The position numbers were made by a program, and so were the translations under genes. 64,000 nt of DNA from an uncultured Erythrobacter sp. (GTDB lineage: Bacteria > Pseudomonadota > Alphaproteobacteria > Sphingomonadales > Sphingomonadaceae): assembly GCA_947503155.1 (NCBI GenBank), contig CANNCL010000001.1, positions 744,001 through 808,000 of the forward strand, written 5' to 3'. A model generated the notes under the pieces. It was given only the letters and a program-made list of their open reading frames with translations, was not told where the DNA came from and ran no database searches. Numbering within the stretch: position 1 is the first letter of the stretch; every line of letters begins with the position of its first letter. Shown here piece after piece: positions 47,701 to 57,269 of the stretch.

Positions 47701-49480
47701 ATTCGTGGATTGTTCCAAGCGCGCCATCGTCAAGCCGGGTGGGCATCTCTGCCAGAACACGGAACCCGAAATTTTCGAGCGCAGGCACCGCGTCAGACAG
47801 CGGCAATTCACCGGTCGCATGATAGATTTTGAGCCGCAAATCACCCGTGGGATCATGCGCCAACTTATAGAGCCGGCACGCTCTCGCGGCAGGATCATCG
47901 CTCATCGCGACGCTGCGCATTTCAATGATGTCGAGTGCCGCCTCCGACGCGCCATAGCGGACACGGTATCCGGGCGGGAAAGCACCCGCATAACGCAGCG
48001 CGATGGAGGGAACGCGCGAACTTTCATCGGCTTCGGCGAGATGCGCCTCAACCGCTTCGTTCCAACCTTTGAGAAGGTCGATCAATTCGCCTTCAATCTT
48101 GGCTGCATCGGGCATTTCGCCGGTCGCACGGGAATCGAGCAGGAATTGCAGCATCGCCAAAGTGCTGCCTTCGACCTCCAAGCTCCAGCTCAGCAGGTCA
48201 ACGCCGGTGGTCTGCGTAAGAAGGCCTTGAATTTGCAAGCGAACATCGGTCGATAAGTAGTCACGCGGCAACCATACAAAGGCGAAAACGTGCCTTTCCA
48301 ACGCCGATTGTACCAACACAAGGCGCGGGCGTGGGCGGTCAACCAGGCTCATCATTGCCGTCGCAAGCCGTTCGATATCGGTGGCGGTGAACGCTGTCAG
48401 CAGATCATGCGGCAATGACGAAAAGGCGTGGACCAAAGCTTTCCCCGCATGGCCAGCGGGGTCGAATCCCAACGTGCCCGTAATATCGCTCAAAGCTTTG
48501 CGCAGCATCGGAACTTCGCCCGGAGGGGTGGCGAGTGCGGCACTGGTCCAAACCCCGGCATGGACCGAAAGCGCCGTGACTTTCTTCCCGTCGCGGACCG
48601 GCACGATAAACAGATCGAGCGGCGAACGGCGGTGGACATTGGAAAGGCGGTTGGCCTTAATCACCAGCAATTCGCGCGCTGAACCTTTCTCATCAAACCA
48701 ATCAAATGCGCGGTCATACGATGCATCGGCCAAGATTTGCCGCGCGCTTTTGCGGCAAATGCCCAGCGCGCCGCTTTCTTCGCCGCCGCGCGCGCGGGTG
48801 ACATGACCAAGCTGGGTCAGCATACCGCCATTCAGCCATGTGAGCAGCGCGCCGCTTTCGCCGTCTCGCGCCTCAACCCCATGCGCATCATCCGCCATTG
48901 CGCTGCGCATTTTGGGCCAATCGGTTACAGCCGCGCGAACGTCGCCCAGCGTCTCTCGCAATGCGGCAATCAAATCCCGGCGTTGCCGCGCGTCGATCCG
49001 CGGGGTTTCGACATAGATGAGGGACTCATTTGCGCCCGCGCCGCCTTTTTTCGAAAGGCCGGTAAGCGCGCCGGATGCATCGCGTTCAATCGCGACAACC
49101 GGGTGGATCAATTGGTCAATGCTCAGCCCTGCTCCGGTAAGCGTCGCAGCAATGGAATCGACCAGAAACGGCATGTCATCATTGACGATTGCAATGCGCA
49201 AACGTCGCTCACCTGTGTCGGATTCTAATTTGAGCGCCGACCGGGATGCTGGCCGTTTCGCCGCCGCATCGAGCAGAAATTCAGCCGCATCATTCAGGGC
49301 AGATGCCGGCAAAGGCTGATCACCGGGCAAGATCGCCGCTTTAAGGTGCGTTGTTAGCTCTTTCAGCAGCGGTTCGGCGACCGCGCTTTTGGCTGTGGTG
49401 CCCTTGGCAACGCCCTTTGGGCTCGTCTTACCGGTCATCGCTCTTATGCTCCTGGCATCCTGCACCCGGCTAAAGCTCAT
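44726..49480 (-). CDS. Large (180-kDa class) NAD-specific glutamate dehydrogenase
   Basis: 1584-aa ORF; [113 protein letters not shown]. Confidence 0.95.
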   Translation of the reverse strand: [1584 protein letters not shown]

Positions 49481-49581
49481 GTAATTTTATTATGCCGAGT
49501 TATTTTTATCGTGCCGTGTGCAATACATGCATTGGGTGGAGAGGTGCAAGCGCGATCGCCGCGTAAAAACGCTTAACGGCG

Positions 49582-50574
49582 TCAGGCAGCAATGCTTTGG
49601 CATGCCGCAAGCGTTAGCTCCAGCGATTGCAGCCGCGCTTCGGATTCAAATGTCGATCCGCAAAGGATGATCTCATCGGCCCGGGTTCGGTCTAGAAAGG
49701 CGGCTATATCGGCGCGCACTTTGCCGGGCGTTCCCACTGCCGCCGCCTGACCCAGATGATCGAGCATAGCTTTAGCCGGTGCCGGAAGACTTTCGGCATA
49801 GGCACAGATGGGCGGAGGAAGTTTGCCGGGATTGCCCGTGCGTAAGGCGACAAAGCTTTGTTGCTGGCTTGAGGCAAGCGTTTGCGCCGCTTCGTCCGTA
49901 TCGGCAGCGAAGACATTCATCGCCACCATCACATATGGTTTTTCAAACGCCTCGGACGGCTGAAAATCGCGGCGGTACAAGGTGAGTGCAGCATCGAGGT
50001 GATCGGGAGCGAAATGTGCTGCAAAAGCATAGGGCATCCCCAGTTTCGCCGCGAGCTGTGCCCCGAATAGGCTTGAGCCGAGCATCCAAAATTCCACATT
50101 TGAACCATGGCCCGGTGTCGCTTTTACCGGCAATTCAACGTCGCCGGTTAGCAATGCGCGCAGCTCAATGACGTCTTGCGGGAAATATTCGGAAGCTTGC
50201 TGTAAATTCTTACGCAATGCGCGTTGCAGTTCGGGCCCCGCTCCCGGCGCGCGGCCAAGCCCCAGATCGATCCGTCCCGGAAACAGCGCGTCGAGCGTTC
50301 CGAATTGTTCGGCAATTTGAAACGGTGTGTGATTGGGCAGCATGATCCCGCCTGACCCAATCCGAATGCGGCTGGTGGCATTGCCGATATGCGCCAGCAC
50401 AACCGATGTTGCGCCGCCTGCAATCCCCTCCATCGCGTGATGTTCCGCGACCCAGAACCGGTTGCAGCCAAGCTCGTCCGCCTTGACCGCGAGCGCCGTG
50501 CTGGCGGCAAGGGCTTCGCCTACGCTGCCGCCTTCGCGCACGGGTACAAGGTCGAGAACGGAGAATTTGGTCAT
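49582..50574 (-). CDS. LLM-class flavin-dependent oxidoreductase
   Basis: CNRFWVAEHHAMEGIAGGATSVVLAHIGNATSRIRIGSGGIMLPNHTPFQIAEQFGTLDALFPGRIDLGLGRAPG. Confidence 0.93.
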   Translation of the reverse strand: MTKFSVLDLVPVREGGSVGEALAASTALAVKADELGCNRFWVAEHHAMEGIAGGATSVVLAHIGNATSRIRIGSGGIMLPNHTPFQIAEQFGTLDALFPGRIDLGLGRAPGAGPELQRALRKNLQQASEYFPQDVIELRALLTGDVELPVKATPGHGSNVEFWMLGSSLFGAQLAAKLGMPYAFAAHFAPDHLDAALTLYRRDFQPSEAFEKPYVMVAMNVFAADTDEAAQTLASSQQQSFVALRTGNPGKLPPPICAYAESLPAPAKAMLDHLGQAAAVGTPGKVRADIAAFLDRTRADEIILCGSTFESEARLQSLELTLAACQSIAA

Positions 50575-51431
50575 GAGGTTTCCTCAGGAAGCGGTGTTGG
50601 TTCGCCAAGCTGCGTCAGATAATCCTGCGCGATCTGAGCGGCCAGACTGCCGGGTTGAATTTCGACCACAGACTGCCAGCTTTCGCGCGCCGCGTCGTCG
50701 CGTCCGGACAGCACGGCTATGACCCCTGCTTCTAAGCCAACTTGCACATCCATCGGCGCCAATTCGCCAGCGCGCTCGATCGCGGTTTGTGCCTCATCGA
50801 GCCGTTCAAGCCGGCGCAATAAGGTGGCTTTCAACAGCCATCCTTCCGGGTCGCTCGGGGCAAGCCGTGTGGCATCATCGAGGGCGGAAAGGGCGTCATC
50901 GGGCGCATTCATGCTGACCAAAGCGCGGGCCAAATCGACCGACGCTATTGCCTCAAGCGTTGCCGACGCCGCCTGCTGCGCATCCATTTTGGCCAGTTGG
51001 AATGACAAAGCGGCACTCGCCGCATCACCGCCCGCAAGATGGGCGTTGCCAGACATTGTTGCGAACCGGGCGCGTGCGCGGGGGTCAGTTTCGGGAATTT
51101 CATCGCGGGCATCGGAGAAAGCTTGGACCGCTTCTGCCCAGCGTCCCAATTCTGTGGCTGCCAGCCCGAGGCAATGATTGGCGAGCACGCGCGCATCGCC
51201 GCTTACGCTGTTGCGCTGAATTTGCGCCATCGTATGCGCCCGCGACGCGTCCTCAGAAAGTTGCTCCAAACATTCGGCAAGCCAAGCGCTTTCAGGGTTC
51301 GCCAAGGCATCCGCTTCGCTCTGGCGCCGCGGGCGGTCGCGCAATTCTGCATGGCCGTCTGTGGCGGGGATAGCGCTTGGATTGGGACCGACTTGAAGGG
51401 CGATCGCGAGAAGAGAGGAGGTTAGGAGCAC
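50571..51431 (-). CDS. TPR-repeat exported protein
   Basis: Signal peptide plus TPR-like repeats (DALSALDDATRLAPSDPEGWLLKATLLRRLERLDEAQTAIERAGELAP). Confidence 0.8.
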   Translation of the reverse strand: MLLTSSLLAIALQVGPNPSAIPATDGHAELRDRPRRQSEADALANPESAWLAECLEQLSEDASRAHTMAQIQRNSVSGDARVLANHCLGLAATELGRWAEAVQAFSDARDEIPETDPRARARFATMSGNAHLAGGDAASAALSFQLAKMDAQQAASATLEAIASVDLARALVSMNAPDDALSALDDATRLAPSDPEGWLLKATLLRRLERLDEAQTAIERAGELAPMDVQVGLEAGVIAVLSGRDDAARESWQSVVEIQPGSLAAQIAQDYLTQLGEPTPLPEETS

Positions 51432-51444
51432 AGGGGAGTTTCCA

Positions 51445-52176
51445 TCAGTAAAAGCCGTCCACCAAGCCTAGTAGCAATGCGATATCGGCATCACGAGAGA
51501 GGCGGTGATCGCCGTCCTTTATCAGCGACACCTGTACATCGTCCGAACGCAGAGCTGCCGCGAGTTTGACACTAATGTCCCAAGGCACATCTTCATCATG
51601 CTGACCATGCAGCAGGCGGACGGGGCAATGCACCGCAATTTCGGTCTTGAGGCGCATAAGCCGCACTGAATCAGAGTAAAAGCCGGGGTGGGTCGGTGTC
51701 GGTTCCGGGCCATAGGGGTTGTCTTGATAGAGGATGTCACCCCGCGCCAGCGTCTCTTGCTGATCTGCTGAATATCCCCAACGGGTAAAATCGGGTGCAG
51801 CAGCGATCCCGATCATGCCGGCGAGGCGGTTGCCCAATTTCTCCGCAACCAGCAGCATCAGCCATCCGCCCATAGAAGACCCCGCCAAGAGGACCGGGCC
51901 GTCCACATAGGCATCGATCAGCGCTAGCACTTCATCGCGCCACCGGGACAATGTGCCATCGGCGAAATCTCCCGAGCTTTGCCCGCAGCCCGAATAATCG
52001 AGCAGCAAGCAAGCGCGTCCCTTTGCCCGCGCCGTCTCAAAGATTGAGGTCGCTTTGCCGCCTTCCATATCCGACATGTAGCCGGGTAGAAAAACGAGCG
52101 TAGGCCCAAATCCAGCAATATGACGAAAGGCGATTTTGCGGCCATCGGCCAATTTGTGAAAGCGGGTTTCTGCCAT
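51445..52176 (-). CDS. Alpha/beta-fold hydrolase
   Basis: LVFLPGYMSDMEGGKA..LLDYSGCGQSSGDF..VLLAGSSMGGWLML..LHGQHDEDVPW..DGDHRLS. Confidence 0.9.
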   Translation of the reverse strand: MAETRFHKLADGRKIAFRHIAGFGPTLVFLPGYMSDMEGGKATSIFETARAKGRACLLLDYSGCGQSSGDFADGTLSRWRDEVLALIDAYVDGPVLLAGSSMGGWLMLLVAEKLGNRLAGMIGIAAAPDFTRWGYSADQQETLARGDILYQDNPYGPEPTPTHPGFYSDSVRLMRLKTEIAVHCPVRLLHGQHDEDVPWDISVKLAAALRSDDVQVSLIKDGDHRLSRDADIALLLGLVDGFY

Positions 52177-52276
52177 GGCGCTCTTGTGCCCGTTTCGAGC
52201 GGGGGTGCGCAAGGGTGCCTTTGTCAGCAATCTAACCGGCTTGTAATTGCAGCACATTGCATGCGATCACGCAGCG

Positions 52277-53977
52277 ATGATCAAAACAGACATAGCGGCG
52301 CAGACGCCGCAACAGCCCGGCGCATCCGCATCGAACTCCGGCTCAAATTCCGCCAGCGCGATCTCGCGCCGCGGTGTTTTTGCGCTTGCGGGCGCTTCTG
52401 CTGCGATTGCCGCTACTCCCGCTGCCGCACACAGTTTCGGCATTGGGTTCACCCACAGCGTGGCCAGCGGGGAACCTCACGCGGACAATGTGTTGCTATG
52501 GACGCGCTATGCCGGGGACGGGGAAACCACGCTGGGATGGCAGGTCAGCGAAAGCGCGGAATTTACAAGCATCGTTTCTGATGGCGAAGTCACAGCATCC
52601 CCGGCCCGCGATTTTTGCGCCAAAGCCATTGCCAGCGGCCTCGCGCCAAATCGCTGGTATTTCTTCCGCTTTATTGCTCCCGATGGCACGGTCTCACCGG
52701 TCGGCCGCACCCGCACATTGCCGCGTGGTTCCGCACATAAATTCCGCCTTGCGGTGTTCTCCTGCGCGAATTTCGGGTTCGGTTATTTCAACGCTTATGC
52801 TCATGCGGCTGAGGCGAATGATGTCGATCTTGCCGTGCATCTGGGCGATTATATTTACGAATATGGCGGCGGCACCTACCCATCCGAAGGGCAACGCCAC
52901 CCGGATCGCACGCTAGAGCCAGCAACGGAAATTCTCGCGGTCGCTGATTACCGGCTGCGCTATGCGACCTACCGGGCTGACACCGATCTTCAGCGGCTGC
53001 ATCAAGTGCTCCCCATGATCGCCGTGTGGGACGATCACGAAACGGCCAATGATAGCTGGAAAGACGGCGCGCAAAATCACCAGAGCGAAACCGAAGGCGA
53101 TTGGGAAGTGCGCAAGGCCGCCGCAAAACAGGTGTACCGCGAATGGATGCCGGTTTCGGACGAACCTTACGCAGCTTATGATGTTGGTGATCTGGCGACC
53201 TTGTTCCGGATTGATACGCGCATAGAGGGCCGCGAAGAACAATTCAGCCTATCAAAGTTGCTTGAAGGCAAAGAGAGCCCAGAGGCGATGGTTTCCGCGC
53301 TGACTGCGTTCCGCGATGGTGACTATGCTGACCCTCAGCGCCAATTGCTGGGCGAGGCGCAGGAGGCGTGGCTAACCCAGGGGCTATCCGCCTCGACCGC
53401 GCGCGGGGCAACGTGGCAAGTGCTGGTGCAACAAGTGTTGATGGGCAAGCTAGCCTCTCCGCCTGCGTTGCTCGATTTGCTTGGCGGCAATGTGCCCGAA
53501 TTTATCCGCAGACGTTTGCAGGCTAGCGCGATGGCGAGCAGGGCGGGATTGCCGCTCAATATGGATGCGTGGGATGGTTACCCCGCCGCGCGTGACCGAA
53601 CTTTCAAAGGTGCGCTTGAAGCGGATGCAAATCTGCTCGTCCTCGCGGGTGACACGCATAATGCTTGGGCATTCAACTTGGCTCATGAGGGCGAGAAAGT
53701 CGGCGTTGAATTTGGGGTTTCTTCTGTCAGTTCACCGGGGTTTGAGACCTATTTGGCGATGGTCCCGCCGCCACAGATGGCTCAGCTCGTCGTGGACGCC
53801 AATGAAGAATTGCAATGGGCGGACACGTCGCAGCGCGGCTACATGACGATTGAATTGACGCCCGAACGTGCGACGACCGAATACCGTTTCCTTGCAGGAA
53901 TTCGTCAGCGATCGACCCAGCTCGCCGGGACCAAGGTGATCACGGTAGAGGCTGGGTCGAACATGTTGACGGCCTGA
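52277..53977 (+). CDS. PhoD-like alkaline phosphatase D family protein (Tat-exported)
   Basis: SRRGVFALAGASA Tat-like signal; GFTHSVASGEPHADNVLLWTRYAG..VHLGDYIYEYGGGTYP..IAVWDDHETANDSWKDGAQNH..VLAGDTHNAWAF. Confidence 0.93.
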   Translation: MIKTDIAAQTPQQPGASASNSGSNSASAISRRGVFALAGASAAIAATPAAAHSFGIGFTHSVASGEPHADNVLLWTRYAGDGETTLGWQVSESAEFTSIVSDGEVTASPARDFCAKAIASGLAPNRWYFFRFIAPDGTVSPVGRTRTLPRGSAHKFRLAVFSCANFGFGYFNAYAHAAEANDVDLAVHLGDYIYEYGGGTYPSEGQRHPDRTLEPATEILAVADYRLRYATYRADTDLQRLHQVLPMIAVWDDHETANDSWKDGAQNHQSETEGDWEVRKAAAKQVYREWMPVSDEPYAAYDVGDLATLFRIDTRIEGREEQFSLSKLLEGKESPEAMVSALTAFRDGDYADPQRQLLGEAQEAWLTQGLSASTARGATWQVLVQQVLMGKLASPPALLDLLGGNVPEFIRRRLQASAMASRAGLPLNMDAWDGYPAARDRTFKGALEADANLLVLAGDTHNAWAFNLAHEGEKVGVEFGVSSVSSPGFETYLAMVPPPQMAQLVVDANEELQWADTSQRGYMTIELTPERATTEYRFLAGIRQRSTQLAGTKVITVEAGSNMLTA

Positions 53978-53981
53978 GCCA

Positions 53982-54173
53982 TCAGTCGCGGCTGAAAATC
54001 TCTTCAATCGGAAGCGCGAACACTTCTGAGATGGTGAAGGCGAGGGGCAGCGAAGGATCGTAGCGCCCCTTCTCAATCGCATTCACGCTTTGGCGGCTGA
54101 CCCCGAGGCGTTCGGCAAGGTCTTGCTGCGACCAATCGCGCATGGCGCGCAGGACTTTGAGGCGATTGTTCAT
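53982..54173 (-). CDS. XRE-family helix-turn-helix regulator (short)
   Basis: MNNRLKVLRAMRDWSQQDLAERLGVSRQSVNAIEKGRYDPSLPLAFTISEVFALPIEEIFSRD. Confidence 0.92.
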   Translation of the reverse strand: MNNRLKVLRAMRDWSQQDLAERLGVSRQSVNAIEKGRYDPSLPLAFTISEVFALPIEEIFSRD

Positions 54174-54784
54174 CAAAGCTCTCCAACGGTGCCGTATTGG
54201 ACCTTGTTGAAGATTGCACCGATACCGGTCCCAAAGAACCAAACGATAGGCCACCAATACGCATCGACATGCGGGGCTTGGTCAAAGCTTTCGAGGAAGC
54301 CCCAGATGGCCGCAGCTGAGAAGGCGATGGCGGTCGCGATCAAGGCTTGGCGCACCATCAGCATTCGCAGAAACTCGTCCTGTTGTTCTTGCAGATATTT
54401 GCCCATCGCCCAGAAATACAGGGCAATCGCGACGCCGGGTATCAGTGCGATAATCACACTTAGAGCCGTAATCGGATCGCCATCATCGATGAGCTGGCTC
54501 GCGGCAAAGACCGAGCCAATATATGCCACACTCACCACGAGCATACGGATAAGGTAATTGCGCGTGGCTTTCCCCATCTCGCCGCGCGCTGCGGCATTGG
54601 CGGATGCATTTAACCCCGCCTTTGCAACGAACAGCATTGAAGTGAGGACCAAGCCATTCGCGAGCAAAGGGTCCCTGATATCGAAAATGTCGATGGCGAA
54701 GAGCGATCCGATCAGAAAGGCGAAGAAAATGCCAAACCAAGGAAGCACGGGCTTGCGAAGCAATTGGGCGTCGGCGGAGCTCAT
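54173..54784 (-). CDS. Hypothetical multi-TM membrane protein in XRE operon
   Basis: Overlaps the XRE start by 1 nt; hydrophobic segments WFGIFFAFLIGSLFAIDIF, ITALSVIIALIPGVAIALYFW, ATAIAFSAAAIWGFL. Confidence 0.75.
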   Translation of the reverse strand: MSSADAQLLRKPVLPWFGIFFAFLIGSLFAIDIFDIRDPLLANGLVLTSMLFVAKAGLNASANAAARGEMGKATRNYLIRMLVVSVAYIGSVFAASQLIDDGDPITALSVIIALIPGVAIALYFWAMGKYLQEQQDEFLRMLMVRQALIATAIAFSAAAIWGFLESFDQAPHVDAYWWPIVWFFGTGIGAIFNKVQYGTVGEL

Positions 54785-54957
54785 TGAAGGCACTCCCGCC
54801 CGCAGGCTCCGTCTGCCTGAAGCGAACCCCAAGCCGCGCCCGAAAGCCCGCCAATGATGCCTATTGAGGCGCCATCATTCAGGCCGATTGCAACCGATGC
54901 GATGGCCGCTGCAATTATCAGCGCGGCCCATAAGAGTGATTTGTTTCTACGTGTCAT
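54781..54957 (-). CDS. Small hypothetical membrane protein, first gene of the XRE operon
   Basis: MTRRNKSLLWAALIIAAAIASVAIGLNDGASIGIIGGLSGAAWGSL; 4-nt overlap with the next gene. Confidence 0.65.
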   Translation of the reverse strand: MTRRNKSLLWAALIIAAAIASVAIGLNDGASIGIIGGLSGAAWGSLQADGACGRECLQ

Positions 54958-54998
54958 TGGTCGAACCACCATTGGTCAAGCTCCCTTGAAACTATGGA

Positions 54999-55040
54999 AA
55001 GCACACTTGTCATTGATTCGACGAAATGTCAAGTACACTT
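54999..55040. promoter_or_regulatory. Tandem operator-like motif AAGYACACTT upstream of the XRE/membrane operon
   Basis: aagcacactt (54999-55008) and aagtacactt (55031-55040), 9/10 identical, 32 bp apart. Confidence 0.4.
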
Positions 55041-55238
55041 TCCAAAATGAATGGCTCCCTTTCCGTTTGGGCGCTTGGGCCGTTGGGGGAATGATGACAT
55101 TGGGCCAAGCGAACCCTACATCTCCCCGGTCAAGGCTTTGCTTTGAAATCGGGTAACTCCCCAACACTTCTCTTCCGCCGCGCGCCTGCTTATGCCAAGG
55201 CGCCGACGAAACACCCGCGTGATTAGACGGATGAAACG

Positions 55239-57260
55239 ATGACCGAACTGCTTAAGATCAGCCTGCCCGATGGCTCCGTGCGTGAAATGGAGCGCGGCAG
55301 CTCACCTGCCGATGTCGCAGCTGCGATTGGACCGGGCCTTGCGAAGGCGGCTTTGGCCGCACGCGTGGACGGCGAAGTGCGCGATTTGGGCCGCCCATTC
55401 GACGGCGATGCGCAGCTGGAATTGATCACCGCGCGCGATGAGGCCGACGCGCTCGAATTGGCGCGGCACGATTTTGCCCACGTCCTCGCCGAAGCGGTGC
55501 AGGCGTTGTATCCCGGTACACAGATCACCTTTGGCCCGGCGACCGATGATGGCTTTTATTATGACGTGATGGCCCCGGCATCGCGCGAACCGTTCAGCAG
55601 CGAAGATCTGCCTGCGATCGAAGAACAGATGCGCGCGATTATCAAAGCGGACAAACCGCTGCGGCGCGAGGCATGGTCACGCCAAAAGCTGATCGACAAA
55701 TGGGAAGCAGATGGCGAGGCGTTTAAGGCGGAATGGGCCAAAGAGCTGCCCGAGAATGAAGAACTGACGGTCTATTGGTCGGGCGATGATTGGCTAGATA
55801 TGTGCCGCGGTCCGCACCTGCCTTCCACCGGGAAACTCGATCCGCAGGCGTTCAAATTGATGCGCGTTGCCGGTGCCTATTGGCGCGGCGATCAAAACAA
55901 TGCGCAGCTGACGCGTATTTACGGCACGGGTTGGCTGAACAAGAAACAGCTGAACTTGCATCTGCATAATCTCGAAGAAGCGGCCAAGCGCGACCACCGC
56001 AAATTGGGCCGCGAGATGGACTTGTTCCACCTGCAAGAAGAGGCCCATGGCAGCGTTTTCTGGCATCCTAAAGGGTACCGGATCTGGCGCGAACTTGAGG
56101 CCTATATGCGGCGCAAGATGGATTCGACCGGATATCGCGAGATCAAAACGCCGCAGCTGATGGATGTGCGCCAGTGGGAGCAATCCGGCCACTGGGGCAA
56201 ATATGCAGAGAATATGTTTGCCGTGCCTGACATGGTGCCAGAAGTCTCGGAAGATGAAGGCAATGCCGCGCCTACAGTAGCGGCCGATGCCGATTGGCTT
56301 GCGATCAAACCGATGAACTGCCCCGCGCATGTTATCGTGTTTAAGCAAGGTATCACGTCCTACCGCGATTTGCCGATCCGGCTTGGCGAAATGGGCTGCT
56401 GTCACCGCAATGAACCGCATGGCGCGCTGCATGGTCTGATGCGTGTGCGTCAGTTCACTCAGGATGACGCGCATATCTTTTGCACCGAGGCGCAAGTCGT
56501 CGAAGAAGTGCGCGCCTTTTGTGAGCTCGCCAACAGCGTCTATCAGGATTTCGGTTTCACCTATCACGTCAAACTCGCACTTCGCCCTGAAAAGCGGTTC
56601 GGGTCCGAAGCAGATTGGGACAAAGCCGAACAGGAATTGCGCGATGCCGTTGCCGAAGCTGGCATGGCGAACGAAGAATATGGTTGGGAAGAATTGCCGG
56701 GAGAGGGTGCATTTTATGCGCCGAAGCTCGAATGGCACCTGACCGATGCGATTGGCCGGACGTGGCAAGTTGGGACGATTCAGGGTGACCGGGTACTGCC
56801 CGATCGTCTTGATGCGACCTATGTGGGCGAGGATGGCGGGCGTCATCGTCCCGTTATGCTGCACCGCGCGATTTTTGGATCGTATGAGCGGTTTATCGGC
56901 ATTTTGATCGAACATTATGCGGGCCGTCTGCCGGTCTGGCTTGCACCTGTTCAGGCCGTGGTTGCACCGATTGTCTCGGACATTGATGGCTATGCGCAAG
57001 AGGTCGAGGCGAAGCTGAAAGCGGCGGGCATTCGGGTCGAGGCCGATCTGCGTAATGAGAAGATCAACTATAAGGTTCGCGAACATTCCCTGGCGAAAGT
57101 TCCGCATCTCTTGGTCGTCGGTAAGCGCGAGGCCGAGGAAGGTTCTGTCGCGATCCGCACCTTGGGGGAGAAGGATCAACGGGTGATGTCGCTTGACGAT
57201 GCGGTCGCAATGCTGACGGCGGCGGCGACCCCGCCTGATCTTCGTCCCGAAGCCGTCTAA
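55239..57260 (+). CDS. thrS: Threonyl-tRNA synthetase
   Basis: TGS domain start; [64 protein letters not shown]. Confidence 0.97.
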   Translation: MTELLKISLPDGSVREMERGSSPADVAAAIGPGLAKAALAARVDGEVRDLGRPFDGDAQLELITARDEADALELARHDFAHVLAEAVQALYPGTQITFGPATDDGFYYDVMAPASREPFSSEDLPAIEEQMRAIIKADKPLRREAWSRQKLIDKWEADGEAFKAEWAKELPENEELTVYWSGDDWLDMCRGPHLPSTGKLDPQAFKLMRVAGAYWRGDQNNAQLTRIYGTGWLNKKQLNLHLHNLEEAAKRDHRKLGREMDLFHLQEEAHGSVFWHPKGYRIWRELEAYMRRKMDSTGYREIKTPQLMDVRQWEQSGHWGKYAENMFAVPDMVPEVSEDEGNAAPTVAADADWLAIKPMNCPAHVIVFKQGITSYRDLPIRLGEMGCCHRNEPHGALHGLMRVRQFTQDDAHIFCTEAQVVEEVRAFCELANSVYQDFGFTYHVKLALRPEKRFGSEADWDKAEQELRDAVAEAGMANEEYGWEELPGEGAFYAPKLEWHLTDAIGRTWQVGTIQGDRVLPDRLDATYVGEDGGRHRPVMLHRAIFGSYERFIGILIEHYAGRLPVWLAPVQAVVAPIVSDIDGYAQEVEAKLKAAGIRVEADLRNEKINYKVREHSLAKVPHLLVVGKREAEEGSVAIRTLGEKDQRVMSLDDAVAMLTAAATPPDLRPEAV

Positions 57261-57269
57261 GCCGGATTC

